Assembly: GCA_020523905.1 (NCBI GenBank)
Contig: JAJAPZ010000019.1
Span: 1-45,146 of the forward strand
DNA length: 45,146 nt
Direction of reading: 5' to 3'
DNA from: Candidatus Obscuribacterium magneticum
GTDB lineage: Bacteria > Elusimicrobiota > Elusimicrobia > F11
The position numbers and the translations under genes were made by a program. The notes beneath the pieces were generated by a model. The model had not been told where the DNA came from. It ran no database searches and worked only from the letters and a program-made list of their open reading frames with translations. Shown piece by piece: positions 25,525 to 34,035 of this stretch. The first letter of the stretch is position 1. Every line of letters starts with the position of its first letter.

Positions 25525-28500
25525 TTAAGGACCCCTATTCGACGGATTGCCTTATTCAGTCCCCCCTCCCCTTCGGCTCGGATCTCCATCAAATAGACCC
25601 CATTGGCGACCGTCGTCTTGTTGCCGTTTTTGCCGTCCCACATGATTTCATTGGTGAACCCGAGGGAACTGCCCATTCCACCGGTTGAACCGGGCGGGAA
25701 ATCCGCGACGTAAACCAAATCGCCAAGGAAAGTGTAAATCCGGATGGTGACATGGGAGTCTTGGGTCAAAATATAGCGGATGTGAGTTGATTCTTTCCCG
25801 GCAGCGAAGGGATTCGGAAAGTTGGTGATCCCTGAAAGATTTTCAGAGGGTGTGGGAGAACCGACAACGCTATAAACCGACAAATGGTTAACCATCGCCG
25901 TGATCTGTTTCGAGCCGGAGGAGAGAACATCCTGGGTCGGGACGATTTCCCAGCGCTCACGGCTTTGATTGAGGTTGGCAATTTTAAAAAGGTGGACGTC
26001 AAAAGGAGTGGGATCGAGACTTTGCGGAGCCTCTTCATCCCCGATGAGACAAGTGAGTCGGGCCACCACCGTGTCAACGGAAAGGGTGTTTTCATTAATG
26101 TCTTTGATCTGGATATTCCACGCCGGATAGTCCAGCACTTGTATCAACGCATCTCCTCTTGAATCAAGGTCACCCTGGTCGATGAATTCTTTATGGGTGC
26201 TGCGCGCATCTTGAATACTCAAGAACCCTTGGGATTGGCCACCGGAGAGAATTTCAACCGTCAACAAGCCGTCAGAGCTTTTGGCTTTGCACGTCGATAT
26301 GGAAAACTGGCCGGTCGAACTTTTTGTTTCGAGGGACGAAGGAGTTCGAGCCGTCACCTGCCAATAGTAATTTGTGTCCATCAACAAGGATCCGCGCAGA
26401 GGCGAATAACTGGTTTGAGCCAGATCGGGCACGACAACGCCGCCGGTTAAAGCGCTATCGGTAGAATAATGGAGCGAATAAACGATATTCTCTCCCCCGG
26501 CGCCGACGGCGATCTCCCAAGAAAAAGAAAGGTCGAAAACAGTGGGAAAATCCCCTTCCAAAGGTTTTAGGAGCCTGAAAGCCTGGGGAGGCACGGGATT
26601 ATAAATTTCGAAAATGTCGGTGTGCACGGTCGCGTTTAAAGGCGGATCACCGGAATCTGCGGCGACAAGTTCCAACTGATAGCTTGAGAGATTGGGCCAC
26701 GCTTTGGTATCGAGGGTATAGCTTGTCGGCGTCCCCGACGTTAGAAAGACATAGCTCTGGCCGGCGTTCGGAGAAAGAGAGAGGGTGAATGAATAGGTAA
26801 TATAAGGACTGGGATTAGAAACGGTCCATTGGATAGCAAAATCCCCGGATATCTTTTGGCCTTTGGTCGGCGAAGCGGTAAAAGCCACCCCCGGCGGCTG
26901 GTCGAAACCGTCCTTGTGAAAATTCCCATCCGATCCATCCGAAGCGGAGAGACCCATGGGATCTGTGACCACGACTTGTACACGGAAGGACGACCCGTTG
27001 GGTAAACCACCCGACCCCCAAAGGTAGGCGGTCGTCCCCGCGGGTATCCCACCTGAAATTTCAATGGGATAGCTGACTCCTCCATTTAAAGAGAGCCGGA
27101 GAGTCGTTGTCAAAGAATCTTCAGGATTGGGATCAGAGGCCACCCAGGAAATAAGTGCATATTGTTGGACGGATTCACCTCCATTGGGCGAGAGGAGGGT
27201 GACCGTAGGGGAAGCATTTGTCATCGCATAGGGACTAACCGTTGAAAGGGGAGACATGCTTTCCACATCGTCTTCCGTTTTTATCGCAAAATAGTACGTG
27301 GTCGCATTCGCCAACCCCATGACGGTGCTCGTGATCGTCTCATCCGGGTCCGCACTCAGAGCCGCTATTTGCTCGCCCGCGGCCGCAGACCACGCGCCTT
27401 CCGTCAAGATGGGACCTTGGGAGGCGTAGCGGATGCGTACGCTGCCGTTATCCAATCGGCCCACGTCATCGCCGGGGAAGATCCAGGTCAGGGTCACCTG
27501 GCCGTTTCCGGGTCCTCTCGCGGCGGTTATTTGTGTTACGGGTTTAGGCGGGCCGTTGGTCAGGGCGAAGGGACTTATTGTTGAAAGATTTGAACGATTG
27601 CCCAGCCCATCTTCCGTTTTTATGGCAAAGTAGTACGTGGTCGCTTCGGCCAGGTCGGAAACGACACTGACAACGGCCTCCCCGGGGTTGGCGTTCAAGG
27701 CCGCTGTTTGTTCTCCCGCGGCAGCCGCATTCCATGCCTCTTCCGTCAGAATAGATCCTTGGGTCGAGAAGTGAATGTATACGTTCCCGTTGTCGACGCG
27801 GCCCACATCATCCCCTGGGAATATCCACGTGAGGCTAATCTGGGCGTTCGCGGGGCCTTTGGCAGCGGTCATTTGGGTGACCGGCTTGGGCGGGCCGTTG
27901 GTGACAGCGGATGGACTGACCGTTGAGAGATTCGATCGATTGCCCAGCTCATCTTCCGTTTTTACGGCGAAATAATAACTGGTGGCATCGGCCAGGTCCG
28001 TCACAATACTTAATACCGTCTCAGCCGGGTTTGCGTTCAAGGCGGCCGTTTGCTCTCCTCCCGCCGCGTCCCACGCTTCTTCCGTCAGGATGGGTCCTTG
28101 AGTGGAGAAGCGGACAATGGTTTCTCCATTATCCAACCGGCCGTCGTCATCCCCCGGGAAAATCCATGTCAGCGTGATTTCCCCATTGCCGGGGCCCATG
28201 GAAGCCGCCATTTGCGTCACCGGCCCCGGTGGCGTGGTGGTATCCACCAACAAACTGAAGGACGTCGACCAATCCCCATAGAGACCCGCATTGTCTTTTG
28301 CTCTCGCCCGCCAAACCCACAACCCTTCGGAGAGGGCCGTCTGAGGGGCGGTGGAAACATCCGAAACATCTTTGGGAATGCCTTCAATGGATATGACGGG
28401 GTCAGTAAAGTTGGTCGTGTCGTCCACCTGAAGTTGATAAAGAAGAGGGAAGTCTCCCAAGCCATCGTTGTCAGCGGACAGTTCCCATTTATATAGCGGT

Positions 28501-30026
28501 TTGGACTGGTTTGTTCTCGATCCATCGGGCGGAGATTTAAGGACGCCGGCCGTGGGGGCTTGATTATAGGTCAGCCGAAACGCAGAGACATGGGGACGGG
28601 AAGGAATGTCGTCCGATACAAATAGAGCCGTCAGTTTAAAAAAGCGTTTGTTTTCATGGCCGGCCCATATCGCTTGTGGATCCAAACTCGTAAAAACATA
28701 ATACGTATCTGTTGACCCGTCAGGCCCTCGAAACGAGTCGTAATTCACTCCATCAACGGATGAAGCCATTCGCACCCGGACGCTTGTGTCGGGAGCGGGA
28801 GGGGGATCGATGGAAGGATCAACGAACTCAACGGAAAGGTTCCCCCACGTCAATAAAGTTGAACCGCTGCCCTGAGTTGAAAGAGAGGCCCACGTCCCCG
28901 TTGAGGTCAACGTGTAAGACCACAAAGCGTTCGTGGCGACATCCCGGCACCCCCCGAAAACAATGCCGGTGGTGGACGCCGTACTAAAAACAATCTGGTG
29001 ACCATATCGACCCGCGGGAGACGAATCCACTAAAAACGATTGCCAGCGGTTTTTTCCGAAATGATAAAAATAAGTATCCCCCATGTACCCCGTTGGAGTA
29101 TTCCTCCCCCCGTAAAGGACGATCTGGCTGTGCCGTAGATCATAGGTTAATGCCGCATCCGCACGAGCGGCCGGCTTGGACAAGGGAATCTTTTCTTCCC
29201 AAACGGCGTTCGCAACGTCAAAGGACCAGGTGTCGTCAAGTAAATCGCTTGAATTCCATCCATCTCCCCGGCCACCGAAGAGGATCATGCGGTGGCTGGC
29301 TTGGTCATAGGCCATGGAGCAGCCGATTCGTATGGAAGGAGCAGGATCGAGATTTAACTTTGACCAGCTGGATGCTGCGACATCGTAAACCCAGGTAAAC
29401 CCAGGAACGGCGAACCCCCCGGCACCCTCCCCTCCAACAACGACAACCTTGTTCTGGTCCGGGCTATAAGCCATGGCAAAAAAAGCTCGGGCCTCCGGTG
29501 TCGACGACGTCACCACATACGTCCAACTGTTTAACGCCGGATCGTAAATCCAGGTGTCGTTGAGATATTGATCCGACGCGTCCCTTCCGCCGAAGAGGAG
29601 ATATTTATCTCCGGTCCAGACAAGGTTATGGCCATAGCGAGTTGAAGGCGGATCGGGCGGTGATTCTTGCGTCCAACCCAAAGAGGGGTCCCAAAGCCAC
29701 GTATCACCAAAGACAGAACCCAAATGATTCCGCCCTCCAAAAACGAGGGATTGATGCCGGTTTGAGTCATAAGCAAATCCCATATGATAGCGCGTGGATA
29801 AAGGCGACGAACTGTAATCCCAACGGCCGGTGAGACTGAGCTGCCCATCCTCAACGTCCACATCTTCACGCGTTCCTAAGCTCAAAGCAGAAGAGTCCAG
29901 GGTGAGAAGGCCCCCGCCGTAAAGGAACGGATTCCATAAGATCAGGAAGAAGGACGCGAAGATAAAGCTTCCGGCGGGGGGAAGAGACCTTTTAAGAAGA
30001 GACTTGGATAGATTGCGTTTTTTCAT
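25521..30026 (-). CDS. Giant secreted Kelch - FN3 - Ig - FlgD-tail protein
   Basis: 1501 aa from ATG at 30026, chosen for AGGAG 5 nt upstream; a TTG 13 codons earlier is less likely. Signal segment about 18-38. A Kelch-type propeller (residues about 75-395) has repeated LVFGGRN, YLLFGGRD, ILFGGRG and IVLYGGRN blades with DTWxYD strands. A beta-sandwich and an Ig/FN3 domain follow, then three near-identical FN3 repeats (see 27210) and two SPNGGESV / ASPTKGQ Ig-like domains. The C-terminal FlgD-like sorting tail contains NFPNPFAAGKE and GVYLMEIRAEGEG. It should be an adhesive or carbohydrate-binding surface protein exported with the coupled PorV protein. Ligand unknown. Confidence 0.85.
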   Translation of the reverse strand: MKKRNLSKSLLKRSLPPAGSFIFASFFLILWNPFLYGGGLLTLDSSALSLGTREDVDVEDGQLSLTGRWDYSSSPLSTRYHMGFAYDSNRHQSLVFGGRNHLGSVFGDTWLWDPSLGWTQESPPDPPSTRYGHNLVWTGDKYLLFGGRDASDQYLNDTWIYDPALNSWTYVVTSSTPEARAFFAMAYSPDQNKVVVVGGEGAGGFAVPGFTWVYDVAASSWSKLNLDPAPSIRIGCSMAYDQASHRMILFGGRGDGWNSSDLLDDTWSFDVANAVWEEKIPLSKPAARADAALTYDLRHSQIVLYGGRNTPTGYMGDTYFYHFGKNRWQSFLVDSSPAGRYGHQIVFSTASTTGIVFGGCRDVATNALWSYTLTSTGTWASLSTQGSGSTLLTWGNLSVEFVDPSIDPPPAPDTSVRVRMASSVDGVNYDSFRGPDGSTDTYYVFTSLDPQAIWAGHENKRFFKLTALFVSDDIPSRPHVSAFRLTYNQAPTAGVLKSPPDGSRTNQSKPLYKWELSADNDGLGDFPLLYQLQVDDTTNFTDPVISIEGIPKDVSDVSTAPQTALSEGLWVWRARAKDNAGLYGDWSTSFSLLVDTTTPPGPVTQMAASMGPGNGEITLTWIFPGDDDGRLDNGETIVRFSTQGPILTEEAWDAAGGEQTAALNANPAETVLSIVTDLADATSYYFAVKTEDELGNRSNLSTVSPSAVTNGPPKPVTQMTAAKGPANAQISLTWIFPGDDVGRVDNGNVYIHFSTQGSILTEEAWNAAAAGEQTAALNANPGEAVVSVVSDLAEATTYYFAIKTEDGLGNRSNLSTISPFALTNGPPKPVTQITAARGPGNGQVTLTWIFPGDDVGRLDNGSVRIRYASQGPILTEGAWSAAAGEQIAALSADPDETITSTVMGLANATTYYFAIKTEDDVESMSPLSTVSPYAMTNASPTVTLLSPNGGESVQQYALISWVASDPNPEDSLTTTLRLSLNGGVSYPIEISGGIPAGTTAYLWGSGGLPNGSSFRVQVVVTDPMGLSASDGSDGNFHKDGFDQPPGVAFTASPTKGQKISGDFAIQWTVSNPSPYITYSFTLSLSPNAGQSYVFLTSGTPTSYTLDTKAWPNLSSYQLELVAADSGDPPLNATVHTDIFEIYNPVPPQAFRLLKPLEGDFPTVFDLSFSWEIAVGAGGENIVYSLHYSTDSALTGGVVVPDLAQTSYSPLRGSLLMDTNYYWQVTARTPSSLETKSSTGQFSISTCKAKSSDGLLTVEILSGGQSQGFLSIQDARSTHKEFIDQGDLDSRGDALIQVLDYPAWNIQIKDINENTLSVDTVVARLTCLIGDEEAPQSLDPTPFDVHLFKIANLNQSRERWEIVPTQDVLSSGSKQITAMVNHLSVYSVVGSPTPSENLSGITNFPNPFAAGKESTHIRYILTQDSHVTIRIYTFLGDLVYVADFPPGSTGGMGSSLGFTNEIMWDGKNGNKTTVANGVYLMEIRAEGEGGLNKAIRRIGVLK
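27210..28236. repeat. Three tandem FN3-coding repeats of about 340 bp
   Basis: Units begin (minus strand) near 28236, 27900 and 27560. Each encodes PxPVTQMxA, ITLTWIFPGDD, a TEEAW..GEQTAALNANP block and YYFAxKTEDxxGNRS. Strong similarity between units indicates recent internal duplication and a site where copy number may vary between strains or collapse in assembly. Confidence 0.8.
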
Positions 30027-30098
30027 CTCATCTCCTCTGATCTGAAGCACGTCAATTGTCGGCAATTAAATGACTTGTCTTGTCTCTTCCTTGGTTCG

Positions 30099-30488
30099 TC
30101 ACGTGGATTTGAAAATTTCACCGAGTTTCTCAAGGAGGAGCGAGACGGGGAATGGTTTTTCCAAATAAGCCGTCACCTTCAAATCCTCCCGAATGTCCAA
30201 CAGCTCTTTCAAGTGCCCTTTGCCCGTGACGACAATCACAGGGATATGCGCTGTCCGAGGGTCTTCTTTCAGCTTCAAATTAACAGAATGGCCGTCCAAC
30301 TTTGGCATCATCAGATCCAAAATAATGGCATCGGGATGTTGGATGTGAACTTTCTCCAACGCCTCCAATCCGTTGGAGGCTTCCACCGTCTTGTAACCGT
30401 TCTTTTCTAAAGCCATTTTGAGAACAAAAACGACGTCGGGTTCATCGTCAACAATCAGAATGGTTTTTTGGTTTCCCTCGTTATTCAT
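30099..30488 (-). CDS. Stand-alone response-regulator receiver
   Basis: 129 aa single receiver: VDDEP pocket, D58 in AIILDLMMPKLDGH, VTGK switch, K111 in YLEKPFPVS. ATG overlaps the stop of the REC-kinase at 30485 by 4 bp, so the kinase is the likely donor. It lies 72 bp upstream of the Kelch/FlgD-tail gene; that gap (30027-30098) holds the ribosome site of the Kelch gene and no convincing promoter, so read-through into the secretion genes is likely. Confidence 0.88.
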   Translation of the reverse strand: MNNEGNQKTILIVDDEPDVVFVLKMALEKNGYKTVEASNGLEALEKVHIQHPDAIILDLMMPKLDGHSVNLKLKEDPRTAHIPVIVVTGKGHLKELLDIREDLKVTAYLEKPFPVSLLLEKLGEIFKST

Positions 30489-31639
30489 GGGATGGTGGTC
30501 TCCTTTTTTATCTGATGCTTTGGTAAAGAGATGTAAAAACGGCTGCCCTTGTCCAATTCGCTTTCAACCCACACTTTTCCTCCGTGCATATCCACGACGG
30601 CTTTCACAATGGACAAGCCGATGCCGGTGCCGCCGGCTTCCCGCGTCATGGAGCCGTCAACCTGGTAGAACCGGTCAAAAATCCTTTCCTGGTTTTTAGA
30701 ATCGATCCCCGAACCCGTGTCCCACACGCAAATTCGAATCCGGTCCCCCTCCTCGTCGAGCCGAACCCCGACCTTTCCCCCTTCGGGTGTGAACTTGATG
30801 GCGTTACCGAGGAGATTAATCAACACATGCTGAATTTGCTCGGGGTCCGTTGTCATGGTGACAAAAGGTGCGGGGTTTGTGACCACGTCAAAACGAATCT
30901 TGCGCTGCAAGAAAAGAGGGGAGAGTTCCGTGAAGATACGATTGACGAGAGTGGACAGATCAACGTCCTGGTAATTGAGTCGCAGCGTCCCGTTTTCCAG
31001 TCGAGAAAAATTAAGGATATTGCTGACAAGCCGGCGCAAGCGCTCGAAATTGCCCCAGATGACGTTGCATAATTTTATCGACGTCTCATCCATTGAACGA
31101 CTCTTATCTTGAAGGAGAAGCTCCAGCGCCGCTCCCAGAGAAAAGAGGGGGGTCCGAAGCTCATGAGAAACATTGGAAACGAACTCGGATTTTAATTTGT
31201 CAATTTCTTCCAAGCGGAAGACGGTCTCTTGGAGACGCCTTGATTCAAGTTGATGATCATAATGCCGAAGGCAGCGAAAGGCCATCGCGACCAACTCCTG
31301 CTTTTCGCAGGGCTTGGCGATATAATCGCACGCCCCGAGGTGCATACACTCCACCGCTCCTTCAACAGTGGCAAGGCCCGTGATCATGTTGACACAACTC
31401 GCACTGTGGTTTTGTTTGACGTATTTCAGAAGGTCTTTACCGCTCATGCCGGGCATATTGATGTCCGAGAAAACGACCCCGAAGTTATCGTTATTCAACC
31501 GTTTGACCGCCTCCTCTCCACTAATAGCGGTGACAACATCAAAGCCTTCCTTTTTTAAAATTCGAATCCAGAGGTTGAGGATGTCCGCATCATCATCAAC
31601 AACCAGGATTCTTTTGGGGTTCATGGAGGAGTCACTCAT
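30485..31639 (-). CDS. REC-HisKA-HATPase hybrid kinase
   Basis: 384 aa from ATG at 31639 (GGGAG upstream). Receiver (D59 in VVFSDINMPGMSG, K109 in YIAKPCE, where the usual F after KP is Cys), a short helix, HisKA with SNVSHELRTPLFSLG, and HATPase_c (INLLGNAIKFTPEG, DTGSGI, GGTGIGLSIVKAV). It differs from the two REC-GAF kinases in lacking GAF and in belonging to the HELRTP subclass. It sits 24 bp behind the HTH-receiver gene and is coupled to a lone receiver, forming the regulatory head of the Kelch/PorV operon. Confidence 0.92.
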   Translation of the reverse strand: MSDSSMNPKRILVVDDDADILNLWIRILKKEGFDVVTAISGEEAVKRLNNDNFGVVFSDINMPGMSGKDLLKYVKQNHSASCVNMITGLATVEGAVECMHLGACDYIAKPCEKQELVAMAFRCLRHYDHQLESRRLQETVFRLEEIDKLKSEFVSNVSHELRTPLFSLGAALELLLQDKSRSMDETSIKLCNVIWGNFERLRRLVSNILNFSRLENGTLRLNYQDVDLSTLVNRIFTELSPLFLQRKIRFDVVTNPAPFVTMTTDPEQIQHVLINLLGNAIKFTPEGGKVGVRLDEEGDRIRICVWDTGSGIDSKNQERIFDRFYQVDGSMTREAGGTGIGLSIVKAVVDMHGGKVWVESELDKGSRFYISLPKHQIKKETTIP

Positions 31640-31663
31640 TGTTTTTTGCTCCCATTTCTTTGT

Positions 31664-32251
31664 TTATTGCCCAAGCAGTTTCAGCAATCTTTCCCTTAAC
31701 TCTTTGCTATCAAACGGCTTCGGCAGGTAATCGTCCGCTCCGGCTTCAAGAACCCTTTTTCTGGCCTCCGGAGAATCGTGCCCCGTGATGGCGATAATTT
31801 TTGTTTGTTTGAAGCGGGCATCCTTCCGAAGGTGTTTACAAACGTTAAAACCATCAACGCCCGGCAGCCCCAGATCCAACACCATAAGGCGAGGAAGGAT
31901 TTCAAGGGCCTTCGCCCCCGCTTCGAATCCATCAATCGCTTGATGTACCTCTGCCGATGGGTCAATCGATTTGATGACGTGCGTAACGACCCGGCGGACA
32001 TCGGATTCGTCGTCCACGACGAGGCATTTTAAACTCGCTAATTGGCTTAAGAGCGGGGGAATGGGCATCTTATAATGCCTTAGAAAATTGATGAGATCAT
32101 TCGGATTAATACGCCGGTGACCCCCCGGCGTTTTGAAGGCTTGAAGTTTGCCCTGTTGGCACCAATCGATAATGGTAGCCATATCGACACCCAGAAGCTT
32201 GGCTGTGTCGAACGTACTGAGTAATTTAGGGGTTTGCGCGATTATATCCAT
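31664..32251 (-). CDS. HTH-receiver regulator (N-terminal BldC-like HTH, C-terminal REC)
   Basis: 195 aa from ATG at 32251, chosen because GGAGG sits 5-6 nt upstream; a TTG four codons earlier is open but lacks support. Residues about 10-58 are a BldC/MerR-like winged helix (FDTAKLLGVDMATIIDWCQ, wing KTPGGHRRI), close to the GGHRRY wing of Streptomyces BldC. Residues 75-195 are a receiver with D126 in MVLDLGLPGVDG and K178 in LPKPF. It is a paralogue of the 15521 protein. The start region carries a sigma-70 promoter overlapped by a 9-bp direct-repeat array, suggesting autoregulation. It heads an operon with a kinase and a receiver. Confidence 0.9.
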   Translation of the reverse strand: MDIIAQTPKLLSTFDTAKLLGVDMATIIDWCQQGKLQAFKTPGGHRRINPNDLINFLRHYKMPIPPLLSQLASLKCLVVDDESDVRRVVTHVIKSIDPSAEVHQAIDGFEAGAKALEILPRLMVLDLGLPGVDGFNVCKHLRKDARFKQTKIIAITGHDSPEARKRVLEAGADDYLPKPFDSKELRERLLKLLGQ

Positions 32252-32269
32252 GTTTTCCTCCAATTCAAG

Positions 32270-32305
32270 TATCCAATAAATCTAATATCTCCAATCTATC
32301 CTAAG
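32270..32305 (-). promoter_or_regulatory. 9-bp direct-repeat array (candidate operator)
   Basis: Four consecutive 9-bp units on the plus strand start at 32270 (TATCCAATA), 32279 (AATCTAATA), 32288 (TCTCCAATC) and 32297 (TATCCTAAG); consensus T(A/C)TCCAATA. The last unit overlaps the -10 box of the HTH-receiver promoter, and the array reaches nearly to its ribosome site. BldC-type proteins are known to bind direct repeats as head-to-tail multimers. Confidence 0.65.
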
Positions 32306-32326
32306 TCCCCAAACTTAATTTGTCAA
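32298..32326 (-). promoter_or_regulatory. Sigma-70-type promoter of the HTH-receiver operon
   Basis: Minus strand: TTGACA (32326-32321), a 17-bp spacer, TAGGAT (32303-32298). The perfect -35 compensates for a 4-of-6 -10 box. Predicted leader about 40 nt. Confidence 0.7.
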
Positions 32327-32357
32327 TGGTTTTTTGGTTCGTATTGGTGCGGAATGA

Positions 32358-32473
32358 CCCGAGAACCTCGGGCCAGTACAGGGGGATATGGTCAGCGAGG
32401 ATGGAACCCCACGGGCAAAGCCCTGCCTGTCCGGCCTGTCAGTCCGGCAGGCGGGTCATGGTGCCCTGCGAAG
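32358..32473. repeat. Intergenic hairpins and dispersed 16-bp repeat
   Basis: Hairpin CCCGAG-AAC-CTCGGG (32358-32372), an imperfect inverted repeat GCCTGTCCGG / CCGGCAGGC (32425-32452), and the 16-mer ATGGTGCCCTGCGAAG (32458-32473) also found at 18871. Nothing here looks coding. Confidence 0.5.
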
Positions 32474-32534
32474 ACGGATGGGAAAAGAGGCGAATGGATC
32501 ATTTGATTGTTCGGGATTTAATAAATTCAAAAAC

Positions 32535-32563
32535 TTGACCCTCGCTTTCCTTTTTCTTATAAG
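32535..32563 (+). promoter_or_regulatory. Sigma-70-type promoter facing the sigma-54/magnetosome-like cluster
   Basis: TTGACC (32535-32540), a 17-bp spacer, TATAAG (32558-32563). It is the best plus-strand promoter in the 660-bp divergent gap 32252-32911. Transcription from about 32570 would give a leader of about 340 nt before the sigma-54-like gene. Confidence 0.55.
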
Positions 32564-32725
32564 GATGACCTGTTTGTAATGATAAATATGATTAGCTGTA
32601 TTTATCTTATTGGCCAAAACATCGAGGTCTTCTTTTGTGTTCTCTGAGGGTTGCATCCCCCGCTTCCCGGTGGTCAGCGATGGAAGAGGGGATTGTCTGT
32701 AAGGCCTAAAAATTTAGTTCGTGGG

Positions 32726-32743
32726 TCTCTTAACGATAAGAGA
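32726..32743 (+). other. Perfect hairpin in the leader of the cluster
   Basis: TCTCTTA-ACGA-TAAGAGA, a 7-bp stem with a 4-nt loop and no T-run. It could be an RNA leader structure or a protein-binding dyad. Confidence 0.4.
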
Positions 32744-32758
32744 TGAAAGGGGAGCCCG

Positions 32759-32853
32759 CTGAAAAAGCCGTCAATCTAAAATTTTCTGTTGCAATTATGG
32801 AAAACGCCGAGGCCGAGGGATTGGCCATTGGCATTTCTCCAAGACTTTTTCAG
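32759..32853. repeat. 95-bp element bounded by CTGAAAAAG / CTTTTTCAG inverted ends
   Basis: Nine-base perfect inverted ends (32759-32767 and 32845-32853) enclose about 77 bp of non-coding sequence. The ends resemble the GCTGAAAAAGTC motif of small dispersed intergenic repeats, possibly a MITE-like remnant. No flanking target duplication is obvious. Confidence 0.4.
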
Positions 32854-32911
32854 TAAGACCACCCTGATGACCCGTTAACATCCGATCCCAAATTTCCCTA
32901 GGGAGTTGAAA

Positions 32912-34033
32912 ATGATTGAACTTGCTTTACGTTCGCGCCCACAACTGGCGGGTCGGCTGACACCTCAAACGTGGGGACGCATTAAACTGTCCCGTTTTAT
33001 TGAGCTTCGTGAAGAGGATTTTCGCCGCCTGATCGAACACCTGGAAAAAGATCCCCTCTTTAAAAAACTGGCCGCCTTGGACAAACCTGATTTGAAAATT
33101 TTAAGCCGCCGACCCTTCCCCAATACTGATCTCTCCCGGCATTTTTACGAGATTGACGTAGATAAGTGCGTGGATCGCGCCCCTCCCGAGACAGCCAAAT
33201 TCCTGGAAAAGTGGCAGGCGATCATCGTTCAAGCGGAAAAGATCGGCATGGGAAAATTTAAACGCTTTTTCATGCAGGATGGGAGCGAAAACACCGATGT
33301 GGAAACCATTGCGCGGGATTGTGGAATCCCCGCAGAACTGGTGAGGTCCCTGCGACAAATGGTGGACGATTTTTATCTAAATGACCTCACAAGCCCTGGC
33401 TTGATTAACACCACCGTTCCAACGCCGGGGCCGGTTGGCGTGAAAGTTGCCACCATCGAAAACGTGACCCCCGCCCGTCCCGGGGAACCGGAGTTTCGGA
33501 TCGGATACGTTTCGGCCCAGTACGCGAGGGGGCGCTATGCCGTTAATTACAAAAAGCTCTTTCAACTTCACGATCAAGGCCTTTTTTCGAAGGGGGAATT
33601 CCAGCGCGTCAAGCGCCTCATCAAAGATATTGAGCTTGTGAACATGCGCCTGACCATTCTTTACCGGATCTTAAGTCAGATCGTCGAAACTCAGGCCGCC
33701 TATTTTCGGACGGGAAAGGAGGAAGACCTGCGCCCCCTGACGCAGCAGATGTTGGCCAAGCAGTTGGGCGTTCACCGGGGAACGGTCCACCGGGCCATTG
33801 GCGCCAAATATGTGGAAACGCCTTGGGGCGAGACAAAAAGCTTGAAATTTTTCCTGGGAAATTGGAAGCGGTTTGTAAAAAGCGTTTTGACCAAAATAAT
33901 AGAGGAGTCCCACGAAAAACTGTCGGATGAGAAAGTCCGGCGGATTCTGGGGGAAAAATACCAGATCCAGGTGGCCCGCCGGACCCTCTGCGTTTACCGG
34001 AACGAACTAAAGAAACTGGAGGAGGGTCGTTAA
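32912..34033 (+). CDS. Divergent sigma-54 (RpoN-like) factor
   Basis: 373 aa from ATG at 32912 (GGGAG 7 nt upstream). The C-terminus reads ARRTLCVYRNEL, a degenerate RpoN box (usual ARRTVAKYRE). Before it is the sigma-54 DNA-binding HTH block (YFRTGKEEDLRPLTQQMLAKQ, GVHRGTVHRAIGAKYVETPWG, KSLKFFLGN). The N-terminus (SRPQLAGRLTPQTWGRIKL, then LEKDPLFKKL) matches the pattern of region I, MTPQLQQAIRLLQLS...LEENPLL, though Gln is scarce. A normal RpoN has about 470-500 residues; here the core-binding middle is short. It should bind core RNA polymerase and -24/-12 promoters. It is 2 bp from an AAA+ activator gene and upstream of three -24/-12-like sites. It is almost certainly not the housekeeping RpoN. 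Confidence 0.82.
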   Translation: MIELALRSRPQLAGRLTPQTWGRIKLSRFIELREEDFRRLIEHLEKDPLFKKLAALDKPDLKILSRRPFPNTDLSRHFYEIDVDKCVDRAPPETAKFLEKWQAIIVQAEKIGMGKFKRFFMQDGSENTDVETIARDCGIPAELVRSLRQMVDDFYLNDLTSPGLINTTVPTPGPVGVKVATIENVTPARPGEPEFRIGYVSAQYARGRYAVNYKKLFQLHDQGLFSKGEFQRVKRLIKDIELVNMRLTILYRILSQIVETQAAYFRTGKEEDLRPLTQQMLAKQLGVHRGTVHRAIGAKYVETPWGETKSLKFFLGNWKRFVKSVLTKIIEESHEKLSDEKVRRILGEKYQIQVARRTLCVYRNELKKLEEGR

Positions 34034-34035
34034 CC

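Noticed and set aside
32759..32853. Complete insertion sequence
   Set aside because: Only 95 bp, no transposase frame and no clear target-site duplication; kept as a possible repeat remnant only.
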